The notes under the pieces are model-generated. The model was not told the DNA's origin and did no database searches. It saw only the letters and a program-made list of their open reading frames with translations. Below are positions 8,826 to 18,710 of a stretch of DNA of 64,000 nucleotides, in pieces (within the stretch, counting starts at the first letter, position 1; each line of letters opens with the position of its first letter). A program made the translations under genes and the position numbers. Source of the DNA: Longimicrobiales bacterium (lineage in GTDB: Bacteria; Gemmatimonadota; Gemmatimonadetes; Longimicrobiales; RSA9); NCBI GenBank assembly GCA_035461765.1, contig DATHUY010000024.1, positions 26,791 through 90,790 on the forward strand, in the 5' to 3' direction.

Positions 8826-9857
8826 CTACTGCACCAAGCGGATGCCCCAGCTGGTGGGACTGCAGTTCGGAGGCGTACATGGGCCGCCTACCGGCTTGTT
8901 CGGCAGAATGATACCGTACTGGAGAAGGTCGTTGCCCTGCTGGACATTGACGTGGCGGTTCATGAACACGGTCAGGAATCCGGTTACGACGAACTCGGTG
9001 TTGCCGACATTCGCATTCGGATCGTACGTCACGAGGTTGATCACGCGCGAGCTCGTCTGCCAGTCAGCACGGTTGAACCCGCTGTAGCCGAGATGGCCGT
9101 AGAGGGCCGGGTCCCACTCCAGCGTGGTGTCGAGGCTGCGGAGGTACGTCAGCCCCTGATCGACCTGGCCCGCCATCGATGCGGTGCCGCTCTGCAGCTC
9201 CAGCGTGTCCCCCACCGATACTACCGATGTATTGCACAGCTGGGACTCGATGGACGTGCGGACGTTGGGCACGACGAGGTGCTTGACCAGCGGGTACATG
9301 CCGTCGGCCGACTTCTGCCAGATGAGCACCTCGGTATAGATGGAGTTCTGCGTGAACGGTGCCTGATCCGGCACCCCGAACGGCTTGAGGCAGCTGGCGG
9401 AGCTCCCCTGGAACACCAGCGCGTGCGCCTCCGCCGCCACCTGTAGCGAATTGACGCCGAAAATGCCCGCGAACAGCGGGGCGATGCTCCCGCGCGTGAT
9501 CGTCGCCGCAATGCGATGGTCGTTCTGAGAAAACTGCAACCCAAGCTCGGCCGTGCTGATCGGTCCGCCCAGCACGCTGTTCCGCGTCGCTATATCCTGC
9601 GCTCGCGCGATCGCAGAATCCTGCTTGAGGGTCTGCGAGGACTGTCGAAACTCCAGCAGCGCGCTCGCACCTGCCAGCGCGGCTCCATCTGCCGCCCGCT
9701 GTGCCTGGGCGCGGGAGTCCAGCAGCATGCCGATGTCGATCGCGATCGCAGCGCAGCCCACCAGCATGACGATGCACACGGCTACGATAGGAACGACGGC
9801 GCCCGCCCGGTTCCTGAGCAGGTTTCGTCCCGACGGGACCTTCACCCGGCCGATCAT
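8826..9857 (-). CDS. tadG: TadG-like pilus assembly protein
   Basis: 343 residues. A short cytoplasmic start is followed by a single transmembrane helix (about 20-42) whose N-terminal part 'RAGAVVPIVAVCIVMLVGCAAIAIDIGMLL' fits the Flp pilus TadE/TadG-like family. Then comes 'AQRAADGAALAGASALLEF', the usual TadG continuation, and a large periplasmic domain. Known TadG anchors pilus assembly across the periplasm. The ATG lies one base from the tadE stop, which supports coupled translation. Confidence 0.85.
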   Translation of the reverse strand: MIGRVKVPSGRNLLRNRAGAVVPIVAVCIVMLVGCAAIAIDIGMLLDSRAQAQRAADGAALAGASALLEFRQSSQTLKQDSAIARAQDIATRNSVLGGPISTAELGLQFSQNDHRIAATITRGSIAPLFAGIFGVNSLQVAAEAHALVFQGSSASCLKPFGVPDQAPFTQNSIYTEVLIWQKSADGMYPLVKHLVVPNVRTSIESQLCNTSVVSVGDTLELQSGTASMAGQVDQGLTYLRSLDTTLEWDPALYGHLGYSGFNRADWQTSSRVINLVTYDPNANVGNTEFVVTGFLTVFMNRHVNVQQGNDLLQYGIILPNKPVGGPCTPPNCSPTSWGIRLVQ

Positions 9858-9858
9858 G

Positions 9859-10296
9859 CTATTCGTTCCTCATCACGGAGGACGTGCTCATCGTAATCGG
9901 TGTGTTCAGCACCAGTCCGACCAGCGGCGTGTACACGTACTGCAGCGCGATCGTCGCCGTCTGACCGCTCCCCACCCCGGTCGGCGTGAACGTCAGCTGC
10001 GTGGTGTCCAGCGCCGCAGCGCTGGCCGTGCGATACACCACCCGGCGCACGGAATCCTGGAGGGCCTGAGCCGGCTTGACCATCGCGTTGTTGACCACCG
10101 CAATGCGAGCCCCTTCCCGCGCGGCATCCGTGAGGGTCTGCTTGGTATTCCAGATGCGCGCAAACTCGATGATTCCGAAGAGAATCACGATGAGTATGGG
10201 CATAACAAGCGCAAACTCGACCGCGGCGGCACCGCGATCGTCAGCCCAGCGCATGCGGCCCTGCCTGCGACGAACGAGTGGGATTTTCTGACTCAT
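9859..10296 (-). CDS. tadE: TadE-like minor pseudopilin
   Basis: 145 residues. 'DDRGAAAVEFALVMPILIVILFGIIEFARIW' at about 20-50 is the hallmark TadE sequence: a prepilin-like segment with Gly before AAAVEF and the Glu at +5. 'TDAAREGARIAVV' follows, also diagnostic. The start at 10296 is chosen because GAGGAAA lies ten bases upstream and the hydrophilic leader is short. The longer upstream frame has no family likeness. TadE is a pseudopilin processed by the TadV-type peptidase and needed for Flp pilus assembly. Confidence 0.9.
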   Translation of the reverse strand: MSQKIPLVRRRQGRMRWADDRGAAAVEFALVMPILIVILFGIIEFARIWNTKQTLTDAAREGARIAVVNNAMVKPAQALQDSVRRVVYRTASAAALDTTQLTFTPTGVGSGQTATIALQYVYTPLVGLVLNTPITMSTSSVMRNE

Positions 10297-10318
10297 TGAC
10301 CATTTCCTCGATCTACCA

Positions 10319-11011
10319 TCACCCGGAAGAAGGTGGAGACTCGATCGGAGCATCCACCGAATCCGCCGGCGCAGCTGCGGGTGTCGATCCTTCGCCACCT
10401 TCACCCGCGCGCTCGAACACCGTGAGTCCCGCGCCGCCTCGTGTGTCGATACCGAGGCCCACCCGCGTCTCGCCGTTCCCATCGGCAAAGACGAGAGTGG
10501 ACGACTCGTCGGGCATGAGGCCGAAGACTGCGCGAGTGCGTCCGAATCGGTCCGCGAACACGAGGTTCGCTGTCTGGTCGGGGAGAAAACCCAGTACGAC
10601 CCGGGATCGCCCTTCGGAATCTGCAAAACTGAGGCCCGGCGAGCCATCAGCCAGCAGTGTCATGCGTAATCTCTCGTGCCCGGCGCGATCTTTCAGTACG
10701 AGTCGGGACCCCCCCTCGGCCGTGGGGCCGAGGCTGCCACGGACGTTTCCGTCGGAGTCATGCATCACGAACTGATGCGCGTTCACCACATTCGCGACAC
10801 GCATCTCCGGTGTCAGCGCATAGATGAGGGAGCCGGCAGCCATCGTGAGAGCGGCGGCGACGGCGAGCGTGAGAATGGAGCTGCGCCGGGACAGCCGCCG
10901 ATTGTCGCGCTCGAGGTCGTCTACCCGGCGGCCCAGCACGGCCTCGACCTCCCGCACGAGCGTAGCCGGGTCGGTCCTCTTATCGGAGCTATCCAGATCG
11001 TTTTCGCTCAT
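10319..11011 (-). CDS. Membrane-anchored protein with short beta repeats
   Basis: 230 residues. A hydrophilic N-terminus with a short helix (15-45) is followed by one transmembrane segment (about 48-68). Repeated units of the form 'LVLKDRAGHERLRM', 'LSFADSEGRSRVVLGF', 'LVFADRFGRTRAVFGL', 'LVFADGNGETRVGLGI' follow, spaced about 25-30 residues, then a Pro/Ala/Ser tail. The pattern 'F.D..G..R..L' predicts a repetitive beta structure facing the periplasm. I know no function. It lies between tadC and tadE on the same strand, so it is probably part of the pilus transcription unit. Confidence 0.65.
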   Translation of the reverse strand: MSENDLDSSDKRTDPATLVREVEAVLGRRVDDLERDNRRLSRRSSILTLAVAAALTMAAGSLIYALTPEMRVANVVNAHQFVMHDSDGNVRGSLGPTAEGGSRLVLKDRAGHERLRMTLLADGSPGLSFADSEGRSRVVLGFLPDQTANLVFADRFGRTRAVFGLMPDESSTLVFADGNGETRVGLGIDTRGGAGLTVFERAGEGGEGSTPAAAPADSVDAPIESPPSSG

Positions 11012-11051
11012 TGAGCACTCTTCAGCAATGCGATGGCTGTGACGGACGCGT

Positions 11052-11975
11052 TCATACGCCCTTCACCATGACGTTGTAGATGTTGATGGCGGCGGGTCCG
11101 ATGATCACGATGAACAGCGCCGGGAAGATGCATACGAGCAGCGGGAACAGGATCTTGACGGTGGTTTTCGCGGCGGCCTCCTCGGCCCGCTGGCGGCGCT
11201 TGACCCGCATGGTGTCGGAGTGCACGCGCAGCGCCTGGCCGACCGACGTTCCGAACCTGTCCGTCTGAATGAGCATGGAGGCCAGAGAGCGCAGATCATC
11301 GACGCCGGTACGCTCACCCAGGCCGCGCAGCGCGTCCTCGCGCGACTTGCCCGCCCGGATCTCCAGGTTCACGAGCGTCAGCTCCTCCGCCATCGCGGGA
11401 CTTACGTGACGCGCTTCCTGCGCCACACGGACCATCGCCTGATTGAGGCCCAGCCCGGCCTCCACGGCTGTGACCAGCAGATCGAGCGAGTCCGGCAGCG
11501 CGCGTCGCAGTTCCGACTGCCGCTTCCTGATCCTGCCATCCACGTAGAACGAAGGTATGAGCCAGCCGAAGACCCCGGCTGCCATCGCCAGCACGAGACC
11601 CAGATTGCCGGCGAACGGGACGAGGCCGAGCGCCGCCACGAACAGCGCCAGCGGCAACGCTATGCGTATGCCGAGGAATACCGCGGGCGCAGAGGGGCTC
11701 TGATAGCCCGCCTGGGTGAGCCGGGTGCGCGCTTGTCGCTGATGGGTCTCATCGTTCTTCGCGCGCTCCCCAAGCACCTTGAGCACTTCTTCCCACCGCT
11801 GCCGGCTGGACTGCCGCCTGCGCCGCTGGGCTGCGCCGAAGCCACTGCTGCCGACCGACTCCAGTTCCTCCAGGCGGCGGCCCACACTGGCGGGGCGGGC
11901 TGGTATGGCCTGCGCCACGGCCAGCACCAGCAGTCCCACTGTTGCCGCGATGAGTGCCGCAATTACGTAAGGCAT
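11052..11975 (-). CDS. tadC: TadC inner-membrane platform protein
   Basis: 307 residues of the T2SS F (GspF) family. Membrane segments lie near 1-22, 100-150 and 275-305, with the cytoplasmic helical domain between: 'RRALPDSLDLLVTAVEAGLGLNQAMVRVAQE' and 'LASMLIQTDRFGTSVGQALRVHSD' are family signatures. TadC pairs with TadB to form the inner-membrane platform on which the TadA ATPase acts. A GGGAG ribosome site precedes the ATG. It follows tadB by 24 bases. Confidence 0.92.
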   Translation of the reverse strand: MPYVIAALIAATVGLLVLAVAQAIPARPASVGRRLEELESVGSSGFGAAQRRRRQSSRQRWEEVLKVLGERAKNDETHQRQARTRLTQAGYQSPSAPAVFLGIRIALPLALFVAALGLVPFAGNLGLVLAMAAGVFGWLIPSFYVDGRIRKRQSELRRALPDSLDLLVTAVEAGLGLNQAMVRVAQEARHVSPAMAEELTLVNLEIRAGKSREDALRGLGERTGVDDLRSLASMLIQTDRFGTSVGQALRVHSDTMRVKRRQRAEEAAAKTTVKILFPLLVCIFPALFIVIIGPAAINIYNVMVKGV

Positions 11976-11999
11976 GGCATGCTCCCTGGACCTAGGTCC

Positions 12000-12992
12000 C
12001 TAGAACTCGATCTTGGTCAGCTTGTTCATCCACAGGTAACCGACCACCTGTGCGACGAGAGCGCCGTAGAGCATCATGCGGCCAGCCTCAGTCTCCCAGA
12101 GCGGTCTCAGATACTCGCGATTCGTCATATAGACGAAGGCCGCAATGAGAACCGGCATGGCCGTGAGCACGTACACGCTATAGCGCCCCTCGGCCGTGAG
12201 GACCTTCACCTGCCGCTGAAGCGTAAAGCGCTGACGGATGATGTCGGAGAGATTATCCAGGATCTCCGTCAGATTACCGCCGACCTCGCGCTGGATCAGT
12301 ACCGCGGTCACGAAGATGCGGACGTCTGCGCTGGGCACCCGGTCAGCCAGCGCCGCCAGCGACTCACTGAACGGTATGCCGAATCGCTGCTCCTCGAAGA
12401 CGGCCCTGAACTCACCCGCCACCGGCTCATCCACCTCGTCAGCGACCATCTTGAGCGCCGCCGACAGCGGGTGGCCGGCGCGGATGGCGCGGCCCAGAAG
12501 GTCGACCGCACCGGGGAACTGCTCCTCGAAACGGGCCATGCGCCTGGATCGGCGTCGCGACACGTACATGAACGGCAGGGCAGCGCCGAACGCCGCTGCT
12601 ATGAGAGCGAACACCAGGTTGGCGGTCATTCCGAAGACCGCGACACCGGCGGCAAAGCCGGCGCCCGCCGCGAACGCCAGGTAGCTGCTGACCGACCACT
12701 CCAGCGCGGCCTGCTGCAGCAGGTGCTGCACATCGCGCAGATGCGGCACCCGGCCGGTAAGCGCCTCCACCCATGCCGCGTCGGCCAGCTGCGTGCCCCG
12801 CAGAATCGCACCCGCGCCGGGGGACAGCGTTTCGAGCGCTTCCGTATTCAGGCGCTCGAGCTGCGTGGTGACCCCGCGCTCCCGGCGCCGCCGCACGAAC
12901 CATTCGATGAAAACGGCGACCGCGGTCGTCACCAGCGCTACGCTGATGAATACCAGCGCCGCAGCGATCCATGCGCCGCCGGTCTGCATCAC
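12000..12992 (-). CDS. tadB: TadB inner-membrane platform protein
   Basis: 330 residues, GspF family, with an N-terminal membrane segment (about 8-30), a pair at about 110-150 and C-terminal helices (about 260-320). The core '[29 protein letters not shown]' and '[20 protein letters not shown]'-type sequence is characteristic. The start GTG at 12992 overlaps the tadA stop as GTGA; an ATG three bases on is an equal choice. It partners TadC in the pilus platform. Confidence 0.92.
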   Translation of the reverse strand: MMQTGGAWIAAALVFISVALVTTAVAVFIEWFVRRRRERGVTTQLERLNTEALETLSPGAGAILRGTQLADAAWVEALTGRVPHLRDVQHLLQQAALEWSVSSYLAFAAGAGFAAGVAVFGMTANLVFALIAAAFGAALPFMYVSRRRSRRMARFEEQFPGAVDLLGRAIRAGHPLSAALKMVADEVDEPVAGEFRAVFEEQRFGIPFSESLAALADRVPSADVRIFVTAVLIQREVGGNLTEILDNLSDIIRQRFTLQRQVKVLTAEGRYSVYVLTAMPVLIAAFVYMTNREYLRPLWETEAGRMMLYGALVAQVVGYLWMNKLTKIEF

Positions 12993-14389
12993 CAGGACCC
13001 TCCTCCCGAGACTACATCGGAGAACATGGAGGCGGGCAGACTGATACCGTACTCGCGCAGGCGATCCGCGAAACGCGGACGGATCCCGGTGGACTTGAAC
13101 CGGCCGACCACCTGACCCTCGTCCGTGGTTCCCTGGCGCTCATATACGAAGATGTCCTGCATGGTGACAGTATCACCCTCCATGCCGACGATCTCGGAGA
13201 TGTTCATCACCTTGCGCCGGCCATCCGTCAGCCTGCTCACCTGGATGACCACATCGATGGCGCTGGCCACCTGCTGGCGCATGGCGCGCTCCGGCAGGTT
13301 CAGGCCCGCCATCGAGATCATGGTCTCGAGCCGTGCGAGTGCATCCCGCGGCGAGTTCGCGTGCAGCGTGGTGAGTGATCCGTCGTGCCCGGTGTTCATC
13401 GCCTGAAGCATGTCCACCGCCTCCGAGCCGCGCACCTCACCCACCACGATCCGGTCCGGTCGCATACGCAGGGCATTGATCAGAAGCAGCCGCTGCGTCA
13501 CCTCGCCCTCGCCCTCCACGTTCGACGGTCGCGTCTCGAGCCGGATCACGTGTGGCTGGCGCAGCTGAAGCTCGGCCGAGTCCTCGATCGTGAGGATCCG
13601 TTCATCGTGCGGCAGATATGACGACAACACGTTCAGAAGCGTCGTCTTCCCTGCACCGGTGCCGCCTGAGATCAGGACGTTGAGCCGGGCCCGCACAATG
13701 CCGGACAGCAACTCGAGCATCGCGGGTGTCAGCGAGTCGTATCGGAGCAGGTCCTCGCCTGCCAGCGCATCCCGCTTGAACTTGCGGATCGACAGGTGGG
13801 GACCGTCGATGGCGAGCGGCGGAATGATGGCATTGACACGCGACCCGTCGGGCAGTCGGGCGTCCACCATGGGCTGCGATTCGTCGATACGTCGGCCGAC
13901 CGCCGAGACGATGCGGTCGATGATCTGCAGCAGATGCTTGTCGTCCTTGAAGCGCACTTCGGTCGGGTGCAGCTTGCCTTCGCGCTCGACCATCACCTGC
14001 TTGTGCGTGTTCACCAGGATATCCGAGATATCCGGGTCCTTCAACAGTGGCTCGAGCGGCCCGAACCCGAAGATCTCGTCGAGGATCTGAGTGCTGAGCT
14101 CCTCGCGCTCCTCGAAGTTGAGCGGTACGGTCTCGCGCGCCAGCAGCTCGTGCAGGACCTTGCGCACCTCACTCAGAACGTGGGTACGATCCAGTGTGTC
14201 GAGCTGCGACAGGTTCAGCCGCTCCAGCAGCTTGCGGTGCACCCGGCCCTTGATCTCCTGCACGGCCGAGGAAGTGCCATAGTTCTCGGAACCGTCCCCC
14301 TTGGCTGGTGTGCGCGCAGCCGGTGAGACAGGCTTTTCGACTGGCTCCACCGTCATCCATGCCGGCCTGCCGTTCGTTTCCGTGGGCAT
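12989..14389 (-). CDS. tadA: TadA/CpaF pilus assembly ATPase
   Basis: 466 residues of the type II/IV secretion ATPase family (CpaF branch). The N-terminal domain holds '[19 protein letters not shown]', typical of CpaF. Walker A is [13 protein letters not shown], the Asp box region reads [12 protein letters not shown], and the Walker B region reads [16 protein letters not shown] His box lies around '[17 protein letters not shown]'. All catalytic signatures look intact. This hexamer drives Flp pilus extension and probably retraction. It is coupled downstream to tadB by a 4-base overlap and follows tadZ by nine bases. Confidence 0.95.
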   Translation of the reverse strand: MPTETNGRPAWMTVEPVEKPVSPAARTPAKGDGSENYGTSSAVQEIKGRVHRKLLERLNLSQLDTLDRTHVLSEVRKVLHELLARETVPLNFEEREELSTQILDEIFGFGPLEPLLKDPDISDILVNTHKQVMVEREGKLHPTEVRFKDDKHLLQIIDRIVSAVGRRIDESQPMVDARLPDGSRVNAIIPPLAIDGPHLSIRKFKRDALAGEDLLRYDSLTPAMLELLSGIVRARLNVLISGGTGAGKTTLLNVLSSYLPHDERILTIEDSAELQLRQPHVIRLETRPSNVEGEGEVTQRLLLINALRMRPDRIVVGEVRGSEAVDMLQAMNTGHDGSLTTLHANSPRDALARLETMISMAGLNLPERAMRQQVASAIDVVIQVSRLTDGRRKVMNISEIVGMEGDTVTMQDIFVYERQGTTDEGQVVGRFKSTGIRPRFADRLREYGISLPASMFSDVVSGGGSW

Positions 14390-14397
14390 GATTTCTC

Positions 14398-15627
14398 CTA
14401 GCTCGTGCTGTTACGGAAGAGACCGCGCAGACCGCTGCGCTTCTTGCCGGCCAGCGGCTTGAGGCCGGCGATTTCAGCGCCTAGCGCACGCAAATCGTTC
14501 TTGACCGCGGAGTTGCGGTTGTCTGACATCAGCGGCTTACCGGCGTTGATCGAGTTGATCACGGCCTCGTAGTCGTTGGACAGTTTCCAGTGCACGTTCA
14601 GACCGAGCGTACGATGAACCTCTTCGAGCGAGATGACGTTGTCGGGGTGATATCGGTTCACGACCAGGCGCACCCGGTCCTTCAGCTGTGCGCCGGTGAT
14701 ACGCTCGAGCAGCGGCAATGACCGCTTGATGTTGCGCAGTGACGGCAGATCGACCGCCGTCACTATGTAGATGGCGTCCGACTGTTCGAACGCCGCCGTG
14801 GCGGCCGGTGAGAACGAGCGCGGCGTGTCCACCACGACGTAGTCGTAATTGTGTTTCAGAAACTTCAGGATCTGCCGGATCTGATCGCCGCTGACCGCTT
14901 CCACCTTTTCCGGATGGAACGGCGCCGACAGCAGGTGGACACCCGACTCGTGTCGCTCGATATACGAGGCCAGCAGCTCGGCATCCAGTCGGTGAAAGTT
15001 GTGCACCAGGTCGACGAAGTTGAACCGGGGCTGCACGCCCAGGAACAGCGCGATCTCGCCCAGCTCCAGATCCAGATCGAGCAGCAGGACGCGCTTGTCT
15101 GTCAGCTGGTGCAGGTGAATGGCCAGGTTCGCGGCCACCGTCGAGGAGCCGGATCCCCCTTTTGCGCTGAAGAAGGCCAGCAGCTTGCCGGGTTCGTGAA
15201 CCACGCCGCCCGCAGCGCCGAGCTTCCGCTCCATGCGCTCCAGTGCGCCGGAGAGTGACTCCTGCGTCAGCGGCTTCGTCAGATACTCCGATACGCCAGC
15301 CTGCATGGCGTTCATGAGCAGCTCCGGCGAGGGCGCCGGGCCGGCGGCCACGAAGCGCAGATCCGGATGCGAATCGGCCAGGAACTGCACCAGCTTCACC
15401 CCGAGTACGGGATCCGCTTCCAGGTCCACGAATACGATCACCGGCCGGGCCTCTCGCAGCTGCTTGAGCTGCTGATCGGCGATAGCCGTGAACGGTACCG
15501 TGATTTCCGCTGCAACCGTGATCGGCTGGCGCGACGCGGTAAGCGCGCGCTTCAGCGCTTCGCGGAATGCCGCATCCGTCGAGATCACGACGCTGGGGAT
15601 GTTCACGGCGATCATGGCTTCAGCCAT
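14398..15627 (-). CDS. tadZ: TadZ/CpaE-like pilus localisation ATPase
   Basis: 409 residues. A receiver-like N-terminal domain (about 8-130) is followed by a MinD/ParA-type ATPase (about 145-390). The P-loop [18 protein letters not shown] keeps the first Lys but has Ser where classic P-loops have the second Lys, as is usual for CpaE/TadZ. '[13 protein letters not shown]' is the Walker B-like region. Known homologues place the Tad apparatus at the pole or midcell. It sits between the secretin and tadA. Confidence 0.9.
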   Translation of the reverse strand: MAEAMIAVNIPSVVISTDAAFREALKRALTASRQPITVAAEITVPFTAIADQQLKQLREARPVIVFVDLEADPVLGVKLVQFLADSHPDLRFVAAGPAPSPELLMNAMQAGVSEYLTKPLTQESLSGALERMERKLGAAGGVVHEPGKLLAFFSAKGGSGSSTVAANLAIHLHQLTDKRVLLLDLDLELGEIALFLGVQPRFNFVDLVHNFHRLDAELLASYIERHESGVHLLSAPFHPEKVEAVSGDQIRQILKFLKHNYDYVVVDTPRSFSPAATAAFEQSDAIYIVTAVDLPSLRNIKRSLPLLERITGAQLKDRVRLVVNRYHPDNVISLEEVHRTLGLNVHWKLSNDYEAVINSINAGKPLMSDNRNSAVKNDLRALGAEIAGLKPLAGKKRSGLRGLFRNSTS

Positions 15628-15645
15628 CGTTCTTCTGCCTCGAGC

Positions 15646-16977
15646 TCACCGGGCACCGTCGTTCGGCGGCGGCACACGGCGCTGCGGTACGGGCAACGGA
15701 TGCGGAACCGGCGGCCGCATGTGTCGGTCCCGGCTCCAGGTATCCGGCTCCCCGGGCGGTATGGGCGGTGCCTCATCGTAAGGCGCGACCAGCCACGGCG
15801 TAACCAGAACCAGCAGCTCCATCCGGTCCTCGCGCCTGTTCTTGTTGCGGAACAGCGCACCAATGATCGGGATGTCACCCAGGATCGGGAGACGGGTCAC
15901 GCTTTCCAGAGTGTTGTTGTCCAGCAGCCCTGCAATGGCGAACGTCTGCCCGTGCAACAGCTCGACGGTCGTCTCGGCCTTGCGCGTAAGCATCGATGGA
16001 ATGGCGAATCCCGAGATCACCAGGCCGGTCGAGAAATCCAGCGATGAGACTTCCGGTGCGACACGCAGACGGATGGCTCCGCTCGGCATGATCGTCGGAA
16101 GGAAGTTCAGACGCACACCGAACTCCCGCCATTCGACAGTCACACGGCCGAACTCACCCTGCGCCATCGGAAAGGGGAACTCGCCACCCGCAAGGAAGGA
16201 CGCCTCGGTGCCGTCGAGCGCAATCAGGTTCGGCTCGGCCAGCGTGCGTACTTCACCCGTGGTGCGGAATCCTCTGAGCACCGCCTCCACAGACGCGTTT
16301 GGCTCCAGCATGAGAAGCCGCATGAGACCATCCGAGAACGTCTCGATGAACCAGTCACCGCCCTCGCCCGTGATGTTCTGCGGGTTGCGGGCAGCGAGCT
16401 CTGCGCCGAACTCGCGGATGGCATTACGCGATGCCTCAGCGATCCGAACCTGCAGCATTATCTGCTGCGCGCCGGGCACCTGCATGTTGTCCACCACCTG
16501 CGCGCCCGTCGATCCCGCCAGCTCCCTGATCTGCCTCACCGCCTGCAGGTCGGAAACGGTACCGGTCAGAATCAGCATGTTTCCCACGGCGGTAATACGT
16601 ACGTCTTCCGCCGGGAAGAGAGTGTCGAGTGTGCGCTGAAGCGCGGACGCATCTGCAGTCACCTCGACCGAGTACGTGCGGCGACCGCCCGTCTGGTCCC
16701 AGATGATGAGCGTCGTGGTACCCAGGCCGATCCCGTTCACCAGCAGTTCCTGGGGCGAGACGAGGAATGCATTCGCGATGGTTGTATCCGCGATGGAGAT
16801 GCGCTGCACAGCGCGCGGCTGCGTCAGCAGCGCGGACTGACCGCGCGCAACCGTTACCACGCCCGTGCTCTGGACCTGCTGTGCTGCAGTCGGTAGCGCC
16901 GCCAGTGCGGACACGCCGCCCGCCAGCAGAATGCACAGCATGATCCTTTGGAACACCTCCCCGAATGCCCGGCTCAT
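15646..16977 (-). CDS. rcpA: RcpA/CpaC outer-membrane secretin
   Basis: 443 residues from the chosen ATG at 16977, which has AAGGAG six bases upstream; a 13-residue longer frame exists but lacks this. A signal peptide (about 1-32) is followed by the pilus N-terminal domain ('VARGQSALLTQPRAVQRISI'), a BON-like segment and the secretin domain ending near 'LPILGDIPIIGALF', the conserved secretin lip motif. The C-terminal 40 residues are Pro/Arg-rich. It forms the outer-membrane channel for the Flp pilus. Confidence 0.93.
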   Translation of the reverse strand: MSRAFGEVFQRIMLCILLAGGVSALAALPTAAQQVQSTGVVTVARGQSALLTQPRAVQRISIADTTIANAFLVSPQELLVNGIGLGTTTLIIWDQTGGRRTYSVEVTADASALQRTLDTLFPAEDVRITAVGNMLILTGTVSDLQAVRQIRELAGSTGAQVVDNMQVPGAQQIMLQVRIAEASRNAIREFGAELAARNPQNITGEGGDWFIETFSDGLMRLLMLEPNASVEAVLRGFRTTGEVRTLAEPNLIALDGTEASFLAGGEFPFPMAQGEFGRVTVEWREFGVRLNFLPTIMPSGAIRLRVAPEVSSLDFSTGLVISGFAIPSMLTRKAETTVELLHGQTFAIAGLLDNNTLESVTRLPILGDIPIIGALFRNKNRREDRMELLVLVTPWLVAPYDEAPPIPPGEPDTWSRDRHMRPPVPHPLPVPQRRVPPPNDGAR

Positions 16978-17035
16978 GGTTCTCCTTCGTCGGATAAGAA
17001 AGCGGCTCCCGCCCACGGGGCGACCGCAACAGGTT

Positions 17036-17860
17036 TTACTGGAATCGCGTTAGTGTCCGGACGCCGCCACGGAACGTCTCGACGATGGTCGCGTCCTCCC
17101 TGGACGGCTGCACACGCACGGACCGCGTAGCGGGAGTCGACTGCCGCGGCGCCTGGATCAGACCTGAAAGGCGTACCCCGCTGGTGTTCGTTTCCGCCAT
17201 GTCCATCATGCCGCGCAGCGCCAGCTGAATGCGACCCTGCGTGGATGCCAGCGTCAGGCGCTCACCATCAGTCGGGGAGACCAGCAGTGTGATCACACTG
17301 ACGGTAGCCGGCGTACCCTCGCGATCACGTTCCACCGTCTGACCAGCGGCGAGGACCGGTACGTTCTGCAGGATGAGTCGTGTCGTCGTAGAAGACGGAT
17401 CATTACCATCGAGCGTGACCAGCACGTCGACGCGTGTACCCGCCGTCACGAATCCGGCCACCTGCACCACCTCGTCCACCCGCACGCTGACAGCCCGCAT
17501 GCCCGCCGGGATCAGGATTGGCAGGCCCCCGCCGCCGTTGCGGTCCGCCAGCTTCTCGCTCAGCAGCGGCTCATTGGCGCGGACATGCGCCAGCAACCCG
17601 CGCCCCACGAGCTCCTCGGCGGAGCCGGAGTATCCGATCGGCAGGACCTCTGCCGGCCACTCCACGAGTCGGATGTCCTCTGCGGCGAGGATCGACCCGA
17701 CCGGCAGGTCACGACCCGCCACGGCCAGGTGTACGACCCCCCGCTCCGTCACCACGGCCTTCAACGCTCCGCCGCGCACCTGACGGAGCGCAAGGAAACC
17801 GGCCGCGGTTCCCATGATAATGGCCAGCAGCAGGATAATCGGCAGCCGACTCGTTCTCAT
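17036..17860 (-). CDS. cpaB: CpaB/RcpC pilus assembly protein
   Basis: 274 residues. One N-terminal membrane segment (about 6-26), then a SAF domain (about 42-105, 'VHLAVAGRDLPVGSILAAEDIRLVEWP') and an RcpC-type domain ('MRAVSVRVDEVVQVAGFVTAGTRVDVLVT'). Known CpaB acts in the periplasm with the secretin. An AAGGGA ribosome site precedes the ATG. It lies 58 bases before the secretin start. Confidence 0.93.
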   Translation of the reverse strand: MRTSRLPIILLLAIIMGTAAGFLALRQVRGGALKAVVTERGVVHLAVAGRDLPVGSILAAEDIRLVEWPAEVLPIGYSGSAEELVGRGLLAHVRANEPLLSEKLADRNGGGGLPILIPAGMRAVSVRVDEVVQVAGFVTAGTRVDVLVTLDGNDPSSTTTRLILQNVPVLAAGQTVERDREGTPATVSVITLLVSPTDGERLTLASTQGRIQLALRGMMDMAETNTSGVRLSGLIQAPRQSTPATRSVRVQPSREDATIVETFRGGVRTLTRFQ

Positions 17861-17930
17861 CGCAATTCCCTTTGTCTAACGTTGTGCAGCCTGTGTCCTT
17901 CTTCAGCCCGGAGGCTGTGCTTCAGCTCCC

Positions 17931-18449
17931 TCATGCGGCCGCGAACCACAGCGCGAAGATCGCTCCCGCGGCGATAGCCACGCCGTACGGGATGCTGACC
18001 GCGCCGGGCATGGCGAGCGTCGTGCGCTCTCCTCTGCGGCCGGCCGTAATCACGTATTTCAGCAGTCCGCGCGTGTTGAGCAGCGCCGGCAGAATCACAC
18101 CTCGTCGTGCCGTCCAGGCCAGCGACATCACCCCGCCCGCTATCGCGGTGGCGAGGAGCGCAACAAGAAATCCCTTCGGGCCCAGGAACGCGCCGACGGC
18201 CACCAGCAGCTTGGCGTCCCCGCCGCCGACGCCGCCCAGTGCGAAGAGCGGCATCACGAGCACCAGCGCGAGACCGGCTCCGAGCATTCCGTCCAGTAAC
18301 GCGGTCGCGCCCAGAATCAGGCGCAGGACCAGCGCGGCCACGAGTGCGGTCACGGTAAGGCCGTTCGGTATGCGACGGAACCGCACATCCGTCCACATGG
18401 CAGCAAGGACGACGGCCAGCAACGTGAGACTGAGTGCTGACACTGCCAA
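17931..18449 (-). CDS. tadV: Prepilin peptidase (A24, CpaA/TadV type)
   Basis: 172 residues, almost all hydrophobic helices. The two catalytic aspartates are visible in 'TDVRFRRIPN' (about residues 20-29) and 'GVGGGDAKLL' (about 93-102), the GxGD-type signature. It lacks the methylase domain of PilD, as Tad-type peptidases do. It should cleave the two Flp prepilins encoded just upstream, and TadE. The start is a TTG at 18449, two bases after the flp stop, or a GTG at 18443. Confidence 0.92.
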   Translation of the reverse strand: MAVSALSLTLLAVVLAAMWTDVRFRRIPNGLTVTALVAALVLRLILGATALLDGMLGAGLALVLVMPLFALGGVGGGDAKLLVAVGAFLGPKGFLVALLATAIAGGVMSLAWTARRGVILPALLNTRGLLKYVITAGRRGERTTLAMPGAVSIPYGVAIAAGAIFALWFAAA

Positions 18450-18451
18450 TC

Positions 18452-18628
18452 CTAGGATCCGCCGCCGAGTGCCTGGCCGAGCGCAAGGTTCGTGAACAGA
18501 GCACGCAGGTTGACGCCCAGCGCCGTCACCGTAGCAATCAGTGCTACCGCGATCAGAGCGACCATGAGGCCGTACTCCACGGCAGTTGCTCCGGAGGCAT
18601 CATCCATCAGCTGGCGTAACAGTGTCAT
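18452..18628 (-). CDS. flp: Flp-type prepilin (second copy)
   Basis: 58 residues. A short positive leader is followed by 'SGATAVEYGLMVALIAVALIATV', the Flp pilin signature; cleavage is expected after the Gly of GATAVEY. The ATG at 18628 is chosen because GGAG lies nine bases upstream; an in-frame TTG five codons earlier is less likely. The mature protein has a less polar tail (…LRALFTNLALGQALGGGS) than the first copy, so it may be a minor or alternative subunit. It follows a strong hairpin that separates it from the first flp gene. Confidence 0.92.
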   Translation of the reverse strand: MTLLRQLMDDASGATAVEYGLMVALIAVALIATVTALGVNLRALFTNLALGQALGGGS

Positions 18629-18670
18629 TTCGGTCGTCTCCAAATTGTGTGGGCGTTCGGCCAGTGTGAG

Positions 18671-18698
18671 CCCGGGCCGGCTGAATGCACGGCCCGGG
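18671..18698 (-). terminator. Hairpin between the two flp genes
   Basis: CCCGGGCCG (18671-18679) and CGGCCCGGG (18690-18698) form a perfect 9-bp stem 13 bases after the stop of the first flp gene. No T-run follows. Such hairpins after a pilin gene often stabilise the pilin message and let only part of transcription continue. Confidence 0.6.
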
Positions 18699-18710
18699 AT
18701 GCCCCGAGCC

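Noticed and set aside
11220..13115. 631-codon plus-strand frame
   Set aside because: Antisense to tadC and tadB; composition typical of shadow frames.
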